Shown: in pieces, positions 9,768 to 20,503 of the stretch | Layout: each line of letters opens with the position of its first letter | Position numbering within the stretch: the stretch's first letter is position 1 | NCBI GenBank assembly: GCA_946811185.2 | Contig: OX328108.1 | Location: 10,002,412 to 10,066,411 of the forward strand | Direction of reading: 5' to 3' | DNA from: Hippopus hippopus | Lineage: Eukaryota > Mollusca > Bivalvia > Cardiida > Cardiidae | Length of the DNA stretch: 64,000 nt | Translations under genes and position numbers: made by a program | The notes under the pieces: model-generated | The model's database searches: none | What the model saw: the letters and a program-made list of their open reading frames with translations, nothing else | What the model was told of the DNA's origin: nothing

Positions 9768-10017
9768 CCTTATTAGCGTATAGGCAAAACCAAGAGGCTT
9801 TTGCGGACGGCATAGGTCAAGATCAGACTGCACAGAATGTGCAGTCTGATCTGTGATAGATCAGACTGCACAGAATGTGCAGTCTGATCTGTGATCTATG
9901 TCGTCCTCTTATCTAGTGAAGCCTTTAGTAAAGGTAGAAGTCCTTCTGAATGTCAGTCGATTGTATTTTCTGCTGTCGAAAGAGGTCGAGTTTTGTATTT
10001 GGCGCTGTAAGAGTTAA
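9768..10017 (+). mobile_element. Family C TTAA MITE with doubled hairpin
   Basis: The family C end GGCGCTGTAAGAGTTAA is at 10001-10017. The hairpin core GATCAGACTGCACAGAATG...TGCAGTCTGATC occurs twice in tandem between about 9820 and 9892, joined by TGTGATA. Confidence 0.8.
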
Positions 10018-10949
10018 GGGAATTTGACAATGGATAAACACTATATGCATCAGTCAATATCTTTTGTTTCTACTTACAGACTTGTCCGATCACTGGAGAG
10101 AAATAACTGATACATGTGGAAAGCTTCAGAATGGATTGATCTACTGTTATAAAAATAACCTCGGAGATGGCCCTAATAAACTGACAAAATGAAATTAAAA
10201 CAGGGAAGAATTTCCTGCTTGTATTGTGTCTGGAATTTCTAACTTAGAGAGAAACCCATTGGATTGTTCATTCCCGATTGTTATCTTAATTAACAACTAA
10301 TTAATAAATCATTAATGAATTGTGTGTGTTCCAATTTGAGTGATGCATTACATGGGTTTAGTGTCGAGGGAAGATTATATTGGCAAGTTTCCTCTTGCTA
10401 TGAATGAGGAAATACTAGGAAGTGAATAACATAATAATTATGTGTATTCCGGATTTAACACTTTAATATGGATATTAAACTGAGGATATCTAATGGTGAC
10501 TTTTACTAAACAGGAGTAAACTCGAGAAATAAATATAAAGGATTGGTCATTATGATGCGGAAAGATTTTTTGATACAGAAATGAGTTCGCTGGATGAGTT
10601 CAGCGTGCGCTTGTGCAATGTAAGGAATAAAATGCTTAAAAATAAATTAAAATTAAAAGGAAACTAAGCACTCGAAAGGAATGTTTGAAGAGTTGAGAGA
10701 CCCGTTGTTAATATTTTTATTATAAAATGCAATAGAAAACAGTTACATAACAGAATTCACTGGATTGGCAACATCTATAAACACTGTAAGAGACAATTCA
10801 ACTTGAAAAACTAGAGGTGTAAAAAAATCTTATAACAAAAGAGGCAGATCTGAAATTCAGTAACTTGTAGCAGAACACAACGTTTCATAGGATATTCAAC
10901 GCATTTGGATTTTAAATTTTCATTGGCATAGAGATATACCATAGCAACT
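10018..10949. other. Upstream region of the 5-HT receptor gene
   Basis: About 930 bases of mostly unique AT-rich sequence precede the receptor ATG with no clear repeat. It should hold the 5' UTR and perhaps the promoter or a splice acceptor of an upstream non-coding exon. I see no TATA box placed convincingly. Confidence 0.4.
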
Positions 10950-11237
10950 ATGGCCACAACAGCATCTGTTGCTTTCCTCAATGAGAGCAACGGTACAACT
11001 GAGACCATAGCGGAAAGATTCACGGGGCCAAAATTGTACAGCGTGGAACATGCAGTGGTAACATCGACGGTGCTCGGTTTGATGATTTTATGCACGATCA
11101 TTGGGAACGTTTTCGTGATCGCTGCCATCATTTTAGAGAAAAATCTACACAATGTTGCAAATTATCTCATCCTATCGCTGGCTGTGGCTGACCTGATGGT
11201 AGCGGCCATTGTGATGCCCATCAGTGTTGTTGTCGAG
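10950..11237 (+). CDS. 5-HT1-type serotonin receptor, exon 1 (N-terminus to TM2)
   Basis: This exon encodes residues 1-96 of a class A amine GPCR. The N-terminus has two N-glycosylation sequons (NES at 11-13, NGT at 14-16). TM1 contains the conserved GN (IIGNVFVIAA) and TM2 the LAVAD motif with the sodium-site Asp. The frame stays open for another 90 bases past TM2, but the product there is unrelated to receptors. GAG|GTAAGG at 11235-11243 is a good splice donor in phase 0. The first ATG in the open frame is used; no in-frame alternative lies upstream within the track of the frame. The intron position between TM2 and TM3 is uncommon but consistent with spliced invertebrate amine receptors. 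The product would be a plasma-membrane receptor. Confidence 0.88.
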
Positions 11238-14200
11238 GTAAGGATTACTTTTTGTATAGAATGTTTTATCAACTTTAGATCAAATTCCGATCCTTTTCTA
11301 ATAGTTAAGATTCCAAGGCTAGCCATCTGATTGGCTGAAGCGTTCTGTCTCAACCAATCGGATGACTAGCCTTAGAATTAAATTGATCTGATATAGCTCT
11401 GGCAATATCAATAATTTTCAATTATACATTATAATAAGCTGTTGCTAACCTACCAACAATAATCATTTGCTCCAAAGGGAGATAACCCATCAGGTTACTC
11501 TGTAACAGTTGATCGTCAACCTCTACCAGCGAAGATGACCAAAGATTACAATGTGGTCTATTATTTCTGCTATTGGAGGCGTTAAAGCAGCACCGATAGA
11601 ACAAATACAACCCAGTACACTTGTACTGCTCTACGTATAACGCGCATAACGCTCGAATCAAACATGTTGGTCGTTATTTTAAAGCAACTTATATGATATA
11701 GACAGGGATACAGCTGCCAAAGCTAACTGATCTGTGACTACCTTTCAGCAAATCTCGGTTGATTCGTTGATCTCGCATGCATTACGTATTATCTGTACCT
11801 AAACCTTACATTTCTTTGCCGGAAAATATACCGCTTTACTACTATAAGAATCATTATGACTCTGCTTATTAAATAGACGAATCGCCGTAAATTATCTGTC
11901 GAAATCGTTATTTTATACATATCTGCTGACAGTTATTCCGTTATTTCATTTGGTTACCGTTATTTATCAATTTCGGTGGAACTGTTGATGACAGATTGTT
12001 AAATGTAAATTACTTTACTATAGTTATTGTTGTCGTTAATAAGAAGAATATGGACGCCGCCATGTTTAAGATCGTTTAAGATCATGTCATTGAAAGAAGA
12101 TTCAATGGCGACATCCGTGATACGGACGATTTTAGATATACTTACGGAATCGGCCGAGTTGTGACGAGTACTGTGACAACTCGAGCGAGCAATCTCAACA
12201 CACACCATTGAACAGAGAGAACATTCATTTTTAATTCTATATTTATAGATCAAATTAATGATAAATGTAAATGATATTTTACTATGGTTGTTGTCTTTGA
12301 TAAGAAAAATTTCAAGGACGCCGCCATGTTTAAGATCATGTCGTTGACAAAAGATTCAATAGCGACCTCAGTGATTTGGACGATTTTAGACATAGTTACG
12401 GAATCGGCCGAGTTGTGACGAGTGCTGTGACACCCCGAGCGAGCAATCTCAGCACACACCAATGGCCAGACTGAGAGAGTACTCTCCCTTTTAAATCTAC
12501 ATTTAGAAAATGGAGTTCAAGCACTAAAATGGCCGATCAAATTTTGCTCGCGATTTGCCCCTCGCAGTACCAACTTTGTCACTTCATTGGTCAGTTCTGG
12601 TGATATCGTGTATTACTTTAGCGTATAAAAGTTTGGCTATTGCTTTAAATAGTCGTCGAATGATGTGGATCCATTTTTTCGAAGAACTTGCCAAATCATG
12701 AGATAGAATGGTCTTCGAACATTGACAAAATTTACAAATAACAAAAAGTTTCGACCCAGGTCAGCCTGCCCGGATTGCACAGGCTGACATGGGTCGATAC
12801 TTTCTGCAGATACTTTGGGCACAAGAAATGACCCAATCGTGGCACAAAAAAAGGGGGGGGGGGAATTTGCCTAAGTTCCCCCTTTTCTATTTAATTAGGG
12901 GTCCATTTTTTTCTAAAAATCCATCAAAACTGGAAAGTTCTCATTCTTTACTCAATTTAAGGACTTAAAATGATCCCGATACTAGACAATTCATGGAAAA
13001 ATCCTGATAAAAGTCCTTTTTTAAAGAAAATGTCATAAAATATGACATACTAAGCCCGATATCACGCTACATCTTCTGAGAGAGGAATGAAATTTGTCGC
13101 AATGCCTCCCTTGAACTTATGTGATAGAGTATTTAACCAGACAGAATTCGAGCCCTTAACTACTAGCTCCGCGCCAGTAATCTGGCGGTCGCGAGTTTAA
13201 TTTCTAGCTCGGGCAAACTCTTGTCGAGGACTGATCGTAGCCATTGCGTCAACAACATTCATTCATTTCTCACTGCTAAACAGTGTTTCGGTGATGTTCA
13301 TGTAATGAAGCAGCCAGTCGCTTAAAAGGAGTATTTTATGTAGCAATGGCAGAAAGAAAATTCAGGACAAAATAGGTGCACTGGCGACCGAGATATGACT
13401 GGTTAATATTTAAAAAACGGCATTTAATACCAAACTAAGCAATACACTGGTAACAAAGCAGGCTAGAAATCATGCATAAAATATTTCAAAGGAGGAAATA
13501 GGGGAAATTGGAAGCCAGACTCTATAAGAGCATTAGTAATAATATAATTAAATATTGATAAAATTGGAAAATTCACATGTAATTTCTTACAGGACTATAT
13601 TTGTTATGTTCAAAATGGAAGAAGATCAAATATGAAACCGGTAGGAAAAAAAAGTGAAACAATGCAACTGGTGAAGCTCGTATTTGTAATGTATATTTAT
13701 TTAAGGTCAGGTTCAGGTAATGAGGAACATCTACATGTATAACTATTATCATGAAATCTCAAGAATTTAATATTATTGACATGATGAAAATTTGGAACAA
13801 CTACATAAACTTAATCGCGCCACATTTTTAAGTTTGGCTTGCTTTGAAGTATTATTTATGATTATATTCTATTTTTATCACATACTAATCAAGGAATTAC
13901 CTCCCTTTGATGAAAATTTTAAAAAGACATTAAAATAATTAGATAAAAGTGAATTTTAAAATAAAAAAAAAAAACGCGATTGGAAATAAAGCTGCTCAAT
14001 TTCTGTTAATTTATCAAAAAACAAATACTAGCGGAGCTCTGGGGAAAAAAATGGTAAAGTGCATCTTCGAAATGTATTTTACAAAGCAAGTCATAGGATA
14101 ATACAGATCAATTTGGTATTCACAACGGCTCAACTTTTTAGGAGGAATGATTATCTAACATGTAGAAAATTTACTACATACCAAAAAGTTTCCACTATGC

Positions 14201-16251
14201 ATAGCTTCTTTTAAAATAGGCAAAACTCTGAGGCATATTTAACTCTTTACTGCACAATCTCTTGTTTTAACAACTCTGGAGAAGAACATTTTTGTGAAAA
14301 CATTGTAGGAAAAGCAGAAAATGCTGGTAACCAGCATTTTCTCCTTTTCCCGCAATATTTTCTACCCTTTCAAATGCACCCCCCCCCCCCCCAAGTAAAA
14401 AAGTCAGCTATATTTAGTCTAACGTCTGCAAATGCTTCCAATTTGGATAAGTCTAAACTTTTGTCGTTTGGTAAAAAGTTACAGGGAAAACACCGTGTAA
14501 ATAAATAGCCGTTTACATGGTTTCTTTTATACCGCCTATTGACTTCCGTGTGACCTCAGCATGTCATATCATTTTGTAGCTCTCAATAGAGATAATATTA
14601 CCTCATACAGACGAACTCGTTTAAGCTCTGCTTTTTTCGAAAAAAAAAAAATGAATTACTGACAAAACCCGGTTGTCTACGTCGTGGTGGTGGTTGTCTT
14701 CGTGGTTTTCCTCTTAGTGGCTGTCGTCATATAGTGGTCGTTGTCGTCTTCGTGGTCGCCGTGATGGTCGTCGTCGGGCGAAAGCTTTGACATCGCCTAA
14801 TACGTTTGTCCACACCGAAAATATCTAGCCGGTAGATCAGTCGATAAAGTACAGGAACTGAAAGCGGAGGGTCGCTGGTTCGAATTCAAAACTCATTCCG
14901 AGGATTGGTTATAATTATTGCTACCGGATACATTCATTCTTCTCCGCTGATCCATTTTTCGTCGATGGTTAGGTTGTGCTGGAAAGCAACCAATGGCTTG
15001 GGAAGAATATTGTGCAAAGTACTAGTAAAATGAAAGTCCAGGCAAGCATGGATAGGTGCACTGGCCTCCGCAATATAGTAGAAATAATGTTGAGAACGAT
15101 GTCAGACAACATACACACTTGATCTTGATATACATTTTCTGCAAAAGGTCAGTGAGTCGCGCTCAGCTGCTTAAGTGTTAAAATATCTTTCTCAGTTTCA
15201 GTGGATCGTATTTTCAGTCATTGAAAATGGTCGAGTTCATATTCCTGGCGCTGAAAGAGTCATAAGATTAAATTAGTATATTTTATATTTGCAGATAAGC
15301 CAAGGCTGGTTCATGAGATCAGAAATATGTGACATGTACATTTCCCTGGACGTGCTCTGTTGCACCGCCTCCATACTTCATCTTGTTGCCATTTCTGTGG
15401 ACCGCTACTGGGCGGTCACAAACATTGACTACATTCGGAGTCGAACTGCGAAGCGCATCCTTATCATGATCGCTGCGGTATGGTTCATTGCAATGTCCAT
15501 ATCGATACCGCCGCTGTTTGGATGGAAGGACGGCAATGACCCGGCAGTTACCGGAATATGTTTAATAAGTCAAGACTATGGATATACCATATTTTCGACA
15601 GTTGGAGCATTTTATTTGCCCACCATTTTAATGCTTATTATTTATGCTAAGATATTTAGCGTTGCTCGGCAACGTATTCATCGGAAACGATTTGTGCAAG
15701 AAAAGAACAGTGCTGCAAAATCAGTTGCCGAAAAAGTAACAAAAATGACTAATCTTTCAGTGCCAAGAGAATCGCCATTATCACGCTCTGAAATCTCAGA
15801 AATGCCCAATGGTAATGGTAGTAGTAGTAGTGCAGAGCATGATGATAATGAGAATAAATTTAAAACAAACGGACATGTGGACGACGCCACCACAGCCATG
15901 CTACCCAAAACAGACAATGAAGTGTTAAAAGCAAAAAGACAGAAAGAAAAACTCGAAATGAAACGCGAGCGAAAAGCTGCCCGAACTTTAGTGATCATTA
16001 CGGGGGCATTCATCATATGCTGGTTACCGTTTTTCATCATCGCTGTTATTCGACCATTCATCCAAAAGAAAGTGCCCATACCGCCGCTTGCGGAGAGCAT
16101 AACTCTCTGGCTCGGCTACTGTAACAGTCTTCTCAACCCAATTATCTACACGATCTTTAATCCAGAGTTTCGTGCTGCATTTCAGAAAATTCTATTTGGC
16201 AAATATGGCCGTAAATACAGACAGAATAAATCCAGAAGTAATTGTAGATGA
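10950..16251 (+). CDS. 5-HT1-like: Serotonin (5-HT1-like) G-protein-coupled receptor, complete gene span, 2 coding exons
   Basis: Joining 10950-11237 to 15295-16251 gives 414 residues plus stop, a normal length for a 5-HT1 receptor. Key residues visible: Cys108 (TM3 disulfide), Asp115 (binds the amine), DRY at 132-134, SIPPLFGW after TM4, YTIFSTVGAFY in TM5 (serotonin hydroxyl contacts), CWLPFF in TM6 and NPIIYTIF in TM7. The third loop is long, charged and low-complexity, ending KRERKAARTL before TM6. A long third loop with a short tail is typical of Gi-coupled 5-HT1 receptors, so lowering cAMP is the expected action; that is inferred. 5-HT7 or dopamine D2-like identity is less likely: the SQDYGYTIFST stretch fits 5-HT1 best. 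The intron contains SINEs, MITEs and a tandem duplication. Confidence 0.85.
11308..11372. repeat. Inverted repeat just downstream of exon 1
   Basis: AAGGCTAGCCATCTGATTGG and CCAATCGGATGACTAGCCTT are inverted copies with a 23-bp loop. A similar GACTAGCCATCTGACTGATT/AACAGATTGGTAGTC pair is at 49356-49415, so this is a dispersed small hairpin element. Confidence 0.7.
12001..12508 (+). repeat. Two tandem copies of a ~262-bp unit
   Basis: Units begin at 12001 and 12263 with AAATGTAAAT and share GGACGCCGCCATGTTTAAGA and TTACGGAATCGGCCGAGTTG. Part of the unit recurs at 30493-30540. Each carries a GCCGCCAT motif. The reverse frames over them (84 and 70 aa) are duplicates of each other and have no known domain. 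Confidence 0.85.
12640..12835 (-). mobile_element. Family E MITE remnant
   Basis: GGATCCATTTTTTCGAAGAA and the hairpin GACCCAGGTCAGCCTGCCCG...CAGGCTGACATGGGTCGATA are family E landmarks in reverse. The outer ends are lost. Confidence 0.75.
13140..13442 (+). mobile_element. SINE S1, old copy
   Basis: Diverged S1 with GGCGGTCGCGAGTTTAATTT over the B box, TTTCGGTGATGTTCATG in the body and ATATGACTGGTTAATATTT near the tail. It lies in the receptor intron. Confidence 0.7.
13443..14238. other. Intronic sequence with no recognised feature
   Basis: AT-rich DNA with short A and T runs. No exon or repeat ends are evident. Confidence 0.5.
14239..14482 (+). mobile_element. Family A TTAA MITE
   Basis: TTAACTCTTTACTGCAC to GGTAAAAAGTTACA. 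The hairpin at 14296-14355 centres on GCTGGTAACCAGC. A run of C (about 14378-14392) interrupts the right half. Confidence 0.85.
14827..15113 (+). mobile_element. SINE S1, diverged
   Basis: Head AGCCGGTAGATCAGTCGATA with CTGGTTCGAATTC as the B box. The body has GTCGATGGTTAGGTTGTGCT, and GTAGAAATAATGTTGAGAAC is near the end. Confidence 0.75.
15114..15262 (+). mobile_element. Chimeric B/C MITE fragment
   Basis: The left part (TGATCTTGATATACATTTTC...GAGTCGCGCTCAGCTGC) is a reversed family B end. The right part (TTTCAGTGGATCGTATTTTC...GGCGCTGAAAGAGT) is a family C end. It lies just 32 bp before the receptor exon 2 acceptor. Confidence 0.65.
15295..16251 (+). CDS. 5-HT1-type serotonin receptor, exon 2 (TM3 to C-terminus)
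   Basis: Encodes residues 97-414. The acceptor TTTGCAG at 15288-15294 joins GAG|ATA in phase 0, giving VVVE-ISQGWF across the junction. In order: TM3 with EIC, SLDVLCCTASI and DRYWAV; TM4; an ECL2 containing a Cys for the disulfide; TM5; a third loop of about 120 residues with a Ser run and Asp/Glu/Asn-rich stretch; TM6; TM7; an amphipathic NPEFRAAFQKIL helix 8; and a basic tail ending in NCR. The penultimate Cys could be lipidated, but this is a guess. The stop TGA is at 16249-16251. The 140-residue reverse frame here is an antisense shadow. Confidence 0.9.
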   Translation: MSQGWFMRSEICDMYISLDVLCCTASILHLVAISVDRYWAVTNIDYIRSRTAKRILIMIAAVWFIAMSISIPPLFGWKDGNDPAVTGICLISQDYGYTIFSTVGAFYLPTILMLIIYAKIFSVARQRIHRKRFVQEKNSAAKSVAEKVTKMTNLSVPRESPLSRSEISEMPNGNGSSSSAEHDDNENKFKTNGHVDDATTAMLPKTDNEVLKAKRQKEKLEMKRERKAARTLVIITGAFIICWLPFFIIAVIRPFIQKKVPIPPLAESITLWLGYCNSLLNPIIYTIFNPEFRAAFQKILFGKYGRKYRQNKSRSNCR

Positions 16252-16442
16252 AGTGAACTACGGTGCTGTGTTTAAAAGAAACTACAGTGTTATATTAAAG
16301 AAAACTACAGTGTTGAGTTTGAAGGAAGCTACAGTGTCTGGTGGAAACTACAGTGCTGTGTTTGAAGGAAACTACAGTGCTCTGTTTATAGGAAACCACA
16401 GTGCTGTGTTTGAAGAAATCTACAACGTTATTTTCGTTGCAA
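16252..16442 (+). repeat. 24-bp minisatellite after the receptor stop codon
   Basis: About eight units of 23-24 bp start AACTACAGTGCTGTGTTTGA (16256, 16281, 16304, 16328, 16347, 16371, 16395, 16418). Since 24 is a multiple of three, the +1 frame stays open and would read an octapeptide NYSAVFEG repeatedly. Position suggests 3' UTR. Confidence 0.85.
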
Positions 16443-16556
16443 GGATTTAGTACATGTACATATTTACTTTGCCTTCCAGCTCGTACATAATGCATTTCTG
16501 TATATATGTATAAACTGCTTCAACAAAACGTATAACCCTTTTAGAGGGCAAGTTAC

Positions 16557-16823
16557 ATATGGGTCATGCTTTGGAAAAAGGGTGTTAAATGCATATCTGT
16601 GATGAATTATACCAAGCAAGTGATCACATAATTATGGATCCATCAAATCCATTTTGTCATAGAATCGACTTAATCATGAGATACAGTGATCTTTTGACAG
16701 GTAGAAAATTGACCCATAGCAAAAACTTTGGACCCATGTCAACCTGCGTGGACTGTGCAGTCTGACCTGGATCGATACATTTTACAGAAGCATTAAGGCC
16801 CCTTTTCACAGGGCATGGCTCAT
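16557..16823 (-). mobile_element. Family E MITE
   Basis: ATGGGTCATGCTTTGG and GGGCATGGCTCAT are the inverted ends. The tract TTATGGATCCATCAAATCC and the hairpin CCCATGTCAACCTGCG...GTCTGACCTGGATCGATA are in reverse order. Confidence 0.85.
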
Positions 16824-16986
16824 ATTATTTTCTTTTTGCTGACAGTGTAGATTGTGATCAGATTACAGAATGTGCAGTCTGACCTACAATTTATACTGTT
16901 TGTGAGATATTTAAAGAAATACAGTCTTGAGAAAGAATGCACTTTTTTTTTTGTCTCTGTCCATTACAAAAATAAATAAGCTATAT

Positions 16987-17253
16987 ATGAGCCATGCTCT
17001 GTGAAAAGGGGGCTTAATGCATCTGCGAAAAGTATCGACCCAGGTCAGCCTGCGCAGTCCGCGCAGGCTGGCCTGGGTTGATACTTTTCGGTATTGGTCA
17101 ATTTTTTTTAATGTTAAAGGATCAGTCTACCTCATGATTCAGTCAGTTGTTTAAAAAAAGCGGCTGTTATGGATCCATAAGTATGTGATGTCTTGCTTGG
17201 TATGATAGATTAGGCAGATGCATTAAGCCCCCTTTTGCCAGTGCATGGCTCAT
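16987..17253 (+). mobile_element. Family E MITE, well preserved
   Basis: A 267-bp copy from ATGAGCCATGCTCTGTG to GTGCATGGCTCAT. The core hairpin has arms around CAGGTCAGCCTGCGCAG and CGCGCAGGCTGGCCTGGGTT at 17040-17078. The conserved TATGGATCCATAAGTATGTG follows. Confidence 0.9.
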
Positions 17254-17272
17254 TTCTGTTTTCCTCCTACAA

Positions 17273-17470
17273 GCTTTTACTAAACAGGTCCAAATTTTGA
17301 TAACCTACATAAGGAAGCCTTTTGAAAACATTGTTGGAAAAGGAGAAGATCGCACAATGTTTTCAACCCTTTCAAGGACACTTTTCTTCATTTTAGCCTC
17401 ATTAAATTTGCAAATTTCAAAAGTTCTGGATGTTGACAAGTCTGAAATTTTGTTGTATGGAAAGAGTTAG
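17273..17470 (+). mobile_element. Family A MITE, hairpin deleted
   Basis: Left CTTTTACTAAACAGG, GAAAACATTGTTGGAAAAGG, then a deletion across the right arm, and right end TGTATGGAAAGAGTTAG. Confidence 0.7.
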
Positions 17471-17639
17471 AAAAATTTTTTGGCAGCCTTTAAAGTATCG
17501 GTTAACCCATGGGCTGTACAGCTCAACTCAATGCGCTTTTGCAGACACTGTAGATTAAGATCAGACTGCATAGTCCGTGCATGATAATGTTCTTAAAAGT
17601 TTCGGACAGTAGGGGATAAAAAAACAGTGATAGTAGTGT

Positions 17640-17930
17640 AATGTGGTCTATATTCACCAGAAATTCTAAATTATTTTCAAATTCAAAAATTGTAAATTGC
17701 ATAAAGAACACAATCTCTGATTGGCTAAACAAGCTGCTTTTAGCCAATAAGAAATTGTGTTTCTTTCTTAATTTAGAATAACGATTCAGTTCAATATTAT
17801 TGTAAATCAATACTTTTGTCAAGTTCCAACTCTCAAGAATATTTTAGTTTGAAAAGAGAACGCAGTTTCTGATTGTCTAAACCAAATGGTCTAACCAATC
17901 AGATATTGTGTTGCGAAGTTAAGGTGTACG
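17640..17930. repeat. Family H-related hairpins, two adjacent
   Basis: Two small inverted repeats, TGATTGGCTAAACAAGC...GCTTTTAGCCAATAAG (17718-17751) and GATTGTCTAAACCAAATGG...GTCTAACCAATCAG (17871-17911), share the TTGGCTAAACC core of family H and AATTTAGAAT flanks. Confidence 0.65.
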
Positions 17931-18128
17931 GCCCCTAACTCTCATATTAAAAGACGGAAGCTGCCGAGATTGGCCGAATAACCTTTACGAAAACGTCGAT
18001 GTTTACCGATGAGTTAGTGAGTCTACCGCCCCTAACTCTCATATTAAAAGACGGAACCTGCCGAGATTGGCCTAATAGTCTTTACGAAAACGTCGATGTT
18101 TACCAATGAGTTAGGGGCCGTAGACCTT
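17921..18128. repeat. 97-bp tandem duplication inside an inverted pair
   Basis: GCCCCTAACTCTCATATTAA starts units at 17931 and 18028, 97 bp apart. The outer edges AAGGTGTACGGCCCCTAACT (17921-) and GAGTTAGGGGCCGTAGACCT (to 18128) are inverted copies with one mismatch. Confidence 0.85.
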
Positions 18129-18584
18129 AATTTAGAATAAGAATGCAATTTAGAGTTGTACCATGAATAAACACCATTATTCTACAATTTGAGTGGTCAC
18201 TTGCTATGATGTTTGTTGCCAATCGAATGATACAGCTGTGGGACAAGCCAAGTGTACCTTAAAGTTGTCTATTTAGATTTTAAGCCATATATGGAAAAAA
18301 AAAATCTCGTAAAATACAGATGAATCAAAATATATTTTTTACTGCAAGCGCAAAGTACCTGGACGGTAGAATTCAATAAAAAATGTGCAATTTTGTCGGT
18401 GCGCAATTGGTGTCTCCTTCTATTTTTAGGACATCAGGTCACTCAGGTGTGACGTCATAGTACTGATTTGAATACGAATCAACGTGATCAACACTTCACG
18501 TGACTTGTTATTGATTATGTGACAAGAGTCCTTGAAAAACTTTTGCGCGAAGTCTAAAAATACACCAAGAAGTTAAGTGGTCCA
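18129..18584. other. No gene recognised
   Basis: AT-rich unique DNA. A single TGACGTCA occurs near 18452, with no other promoter feature. Confidence 0.5.
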
Positions 18585-18794
18585 TTAACCCATATCCTGC
18601 GAAATAATGATTTAAACTTTTGAGCAGTTTGTAACAACCAAAACGATGCTGTTTCAAGGTTATTTTTGGTTGGAAAATATCTCCTTATCGGACGGTGTAG
18701 ATTCAAGATCAGACTGCACGTTCTGTGCAATCTGATCTTGATATACACGGTCAGAAAAAGGTCCTTGAGTCGCGCTTAGCAGCCTATGGGTTAA
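18585..18794 (-). mobile_element. Family B TTAA MITE, both ends intact
   Basis: A 210-bp copy bounded by TTAA (18585-18588 and 18791-18794), with ends TTAACCCATATCCTGCG and AGCCTATGGGTTAA. The central hairpin is around 18700-18750. Confidence 0.85.
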
Positions 18795-19898
18795 GAAAGA
18801 CTTAATTTTTTTTTTTACTTTTGTCTTTCATTTTTACCGAAAGTTTACCAGCTATCGCCCTGCTTAATTCAGTAATGGTCAGTTTTGTAGTTTGAGTGAG
18901 ATTACAGTATTCTAAATATCGGCCTCACCACTTGGATACGGCAGTGCAGACAGAGGATGCTTGTCATTGTTGAATGATAAAAAAAAGTTTATCACAAAAC
19001 TCCCCTTGTTTTCAATGTAAGACAGCCATTACGAATTTTCTTGTCTTACACACGTGAGAGATAAGAAAATAGTGCCGTATTTGGTCAACGCGCTGTAATT
19101 ATACATTTCATTTCTAAAACATTGCCGACCAAGATTCCTGTGTGAAATTGACTATCAAAACTGATGATCGTGTCAAAGCTGCAAATTTTAGTATCTTTAG
19201 ATTTAAAAAAAAAAAACCGTTGGATGCAAGTTTCTTTGGAACTTTTTTTTTTTCTGTGATGTACAAACCTGTCAAAGAAACACCAACCTTAATGTAAATT
19301 TCAATACACACGTACATGTAGGCCTATATTTTAACATGTCATGAACTATACTGCTTGATATACAGTTATGTGACAAAAAGAATCAGACATTCGTTGGCTT
19401 TTGAGATAAAAGATAAAATTTTATAGACCTCGTCCACAAAATGTTATCAAGCAAGCCACAGGAGGCTCGCTTGATAACATTTTTAGTAGACTCGTTTAAT
19501 AAGATTTCACCTCAAACAGCAACTCATGCCCGATCCTATATATCTTATTCGCTTCTCATTTGAACCAAAAGAAACCTTATCAAAAAGACAACGGGTAATA
19601 TTAGTCAAGCTTGATACTTTTGCCCTCTGTGACCTCAACTGTTCACGCACCTCTCTCTCTGTAATGAAGTTAATTGCCCTGATTCTTGGCTACATCAGTA
19701 AATATTTTATGAGAAATCGGCATTGTTTACAAGATGTAGTTCTATTCCTCATATTAGAATTATGTAATATAACACCGTTTTTTTCATCTGATTCATGGTA
19801 TCCTTTCTTTTCATGAATTTCATGAATTTCGTTACAACTTCTGACTTTGATCCGGGAAATTGTTTTGTTTTTAAAGTTACTTCGGAAGCTTTTTTTTA
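18795..19898. other. No gene recognised; one short hairpin
   Basis: Apart from the hairpin TGTTATCAAGCAAGCC...GGCTCGCTTGATAACA at 19442-19480, nothing recognisable. The 96-residue frame at 19526 begins with a non-ATG codon and has no domain. Confidence 0.5.
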
Positions 19899-19995
19899 TA
19901 TAACCCTTTACCGTACAGTCCCGAGTTTTCACGACCCCAAAAAAGAAGACTAAATAAAACATTGTGGGAAAAGGAGAAAATGCTGGTAATGCTCG
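19899..19995 (+). mobile_element. Family A MITE, left half
   Basis: AACCCTTTACCGTACAGTCC to AAAAGGAGAAAATGCTGGTA, cut at the hairpin centre. Confidence 0.7.
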
Positions 19996-20503
19996 TTCTC
20001 TCAGGTTATTTTCTGGTGCAGAAAATAACTTCTTTTCTTTTCCGAACAAAGTTTCAGTAAATTATTTTTTTAAACCTGTTTTGGTTGACAGTCACCACTC
20101 ATATGCAACCAATTTGTTTTCTTTCTTTTTGATTAGAATGAAAAGTCTTCTAATGGCAGAATCTAGAATCTTGTTTTCACAGTACAATTGCTAACATCCG
20201 ATAGGTCGATAAAAAAAATGTTCTTTGTCTATTACTTGGTCATCTTTAAAAAAAGCGACAAAAGTTGCCGGTTAGAAGTTTTGCTTGGTAAATTTATGTG
20301 GTGTCGCTAAAACGTTTAAGATCGTGATGTGAACCCTTTGGTCCTTTCGTAAAATGTGTAGCATAAGATCAGACTGTTCGTAATGTACACAGTAGAATAA
20401 CGTAGTGAGATGCTCCTCCACCCCCAGTGCTCGCGAAAATGCACAAAGTTAAGCAAGAGAATAAACGATCAATCTGCAGTGAACACAACAAAACATGCAT
20501 AAT

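Larger units (their letters stand above)
11238..15294 (+). other. Intron of the 5-HT receptor gene
   Basis: The 4,057-bp intron has a GTAAGG donor and a TTTTATATTTGCAG acceptor. It separates TM2 from TM3 in phase 0. It contains a small inverted repeat (11308-11372), two tandem units (12001-12508), a family E remnant, two S1 SINEs and one family A MITE. Confidence 0.85.

Noticed and set aside
10811..11152. 113-residue reverse frame over receptor exon 1
   Set aside because: Antisense to a well-supported exon.
11238..11330. Extension of receptor exon 1 past TM2
   Set aside because: The frame stays open by chance. The GTAAGG donor and phase match to exon 2 show it is intron.
15678..16100. 140-residue reverse frame
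   Set aside because: Antisense shadow of the receptor exon, with no domain or splice context.
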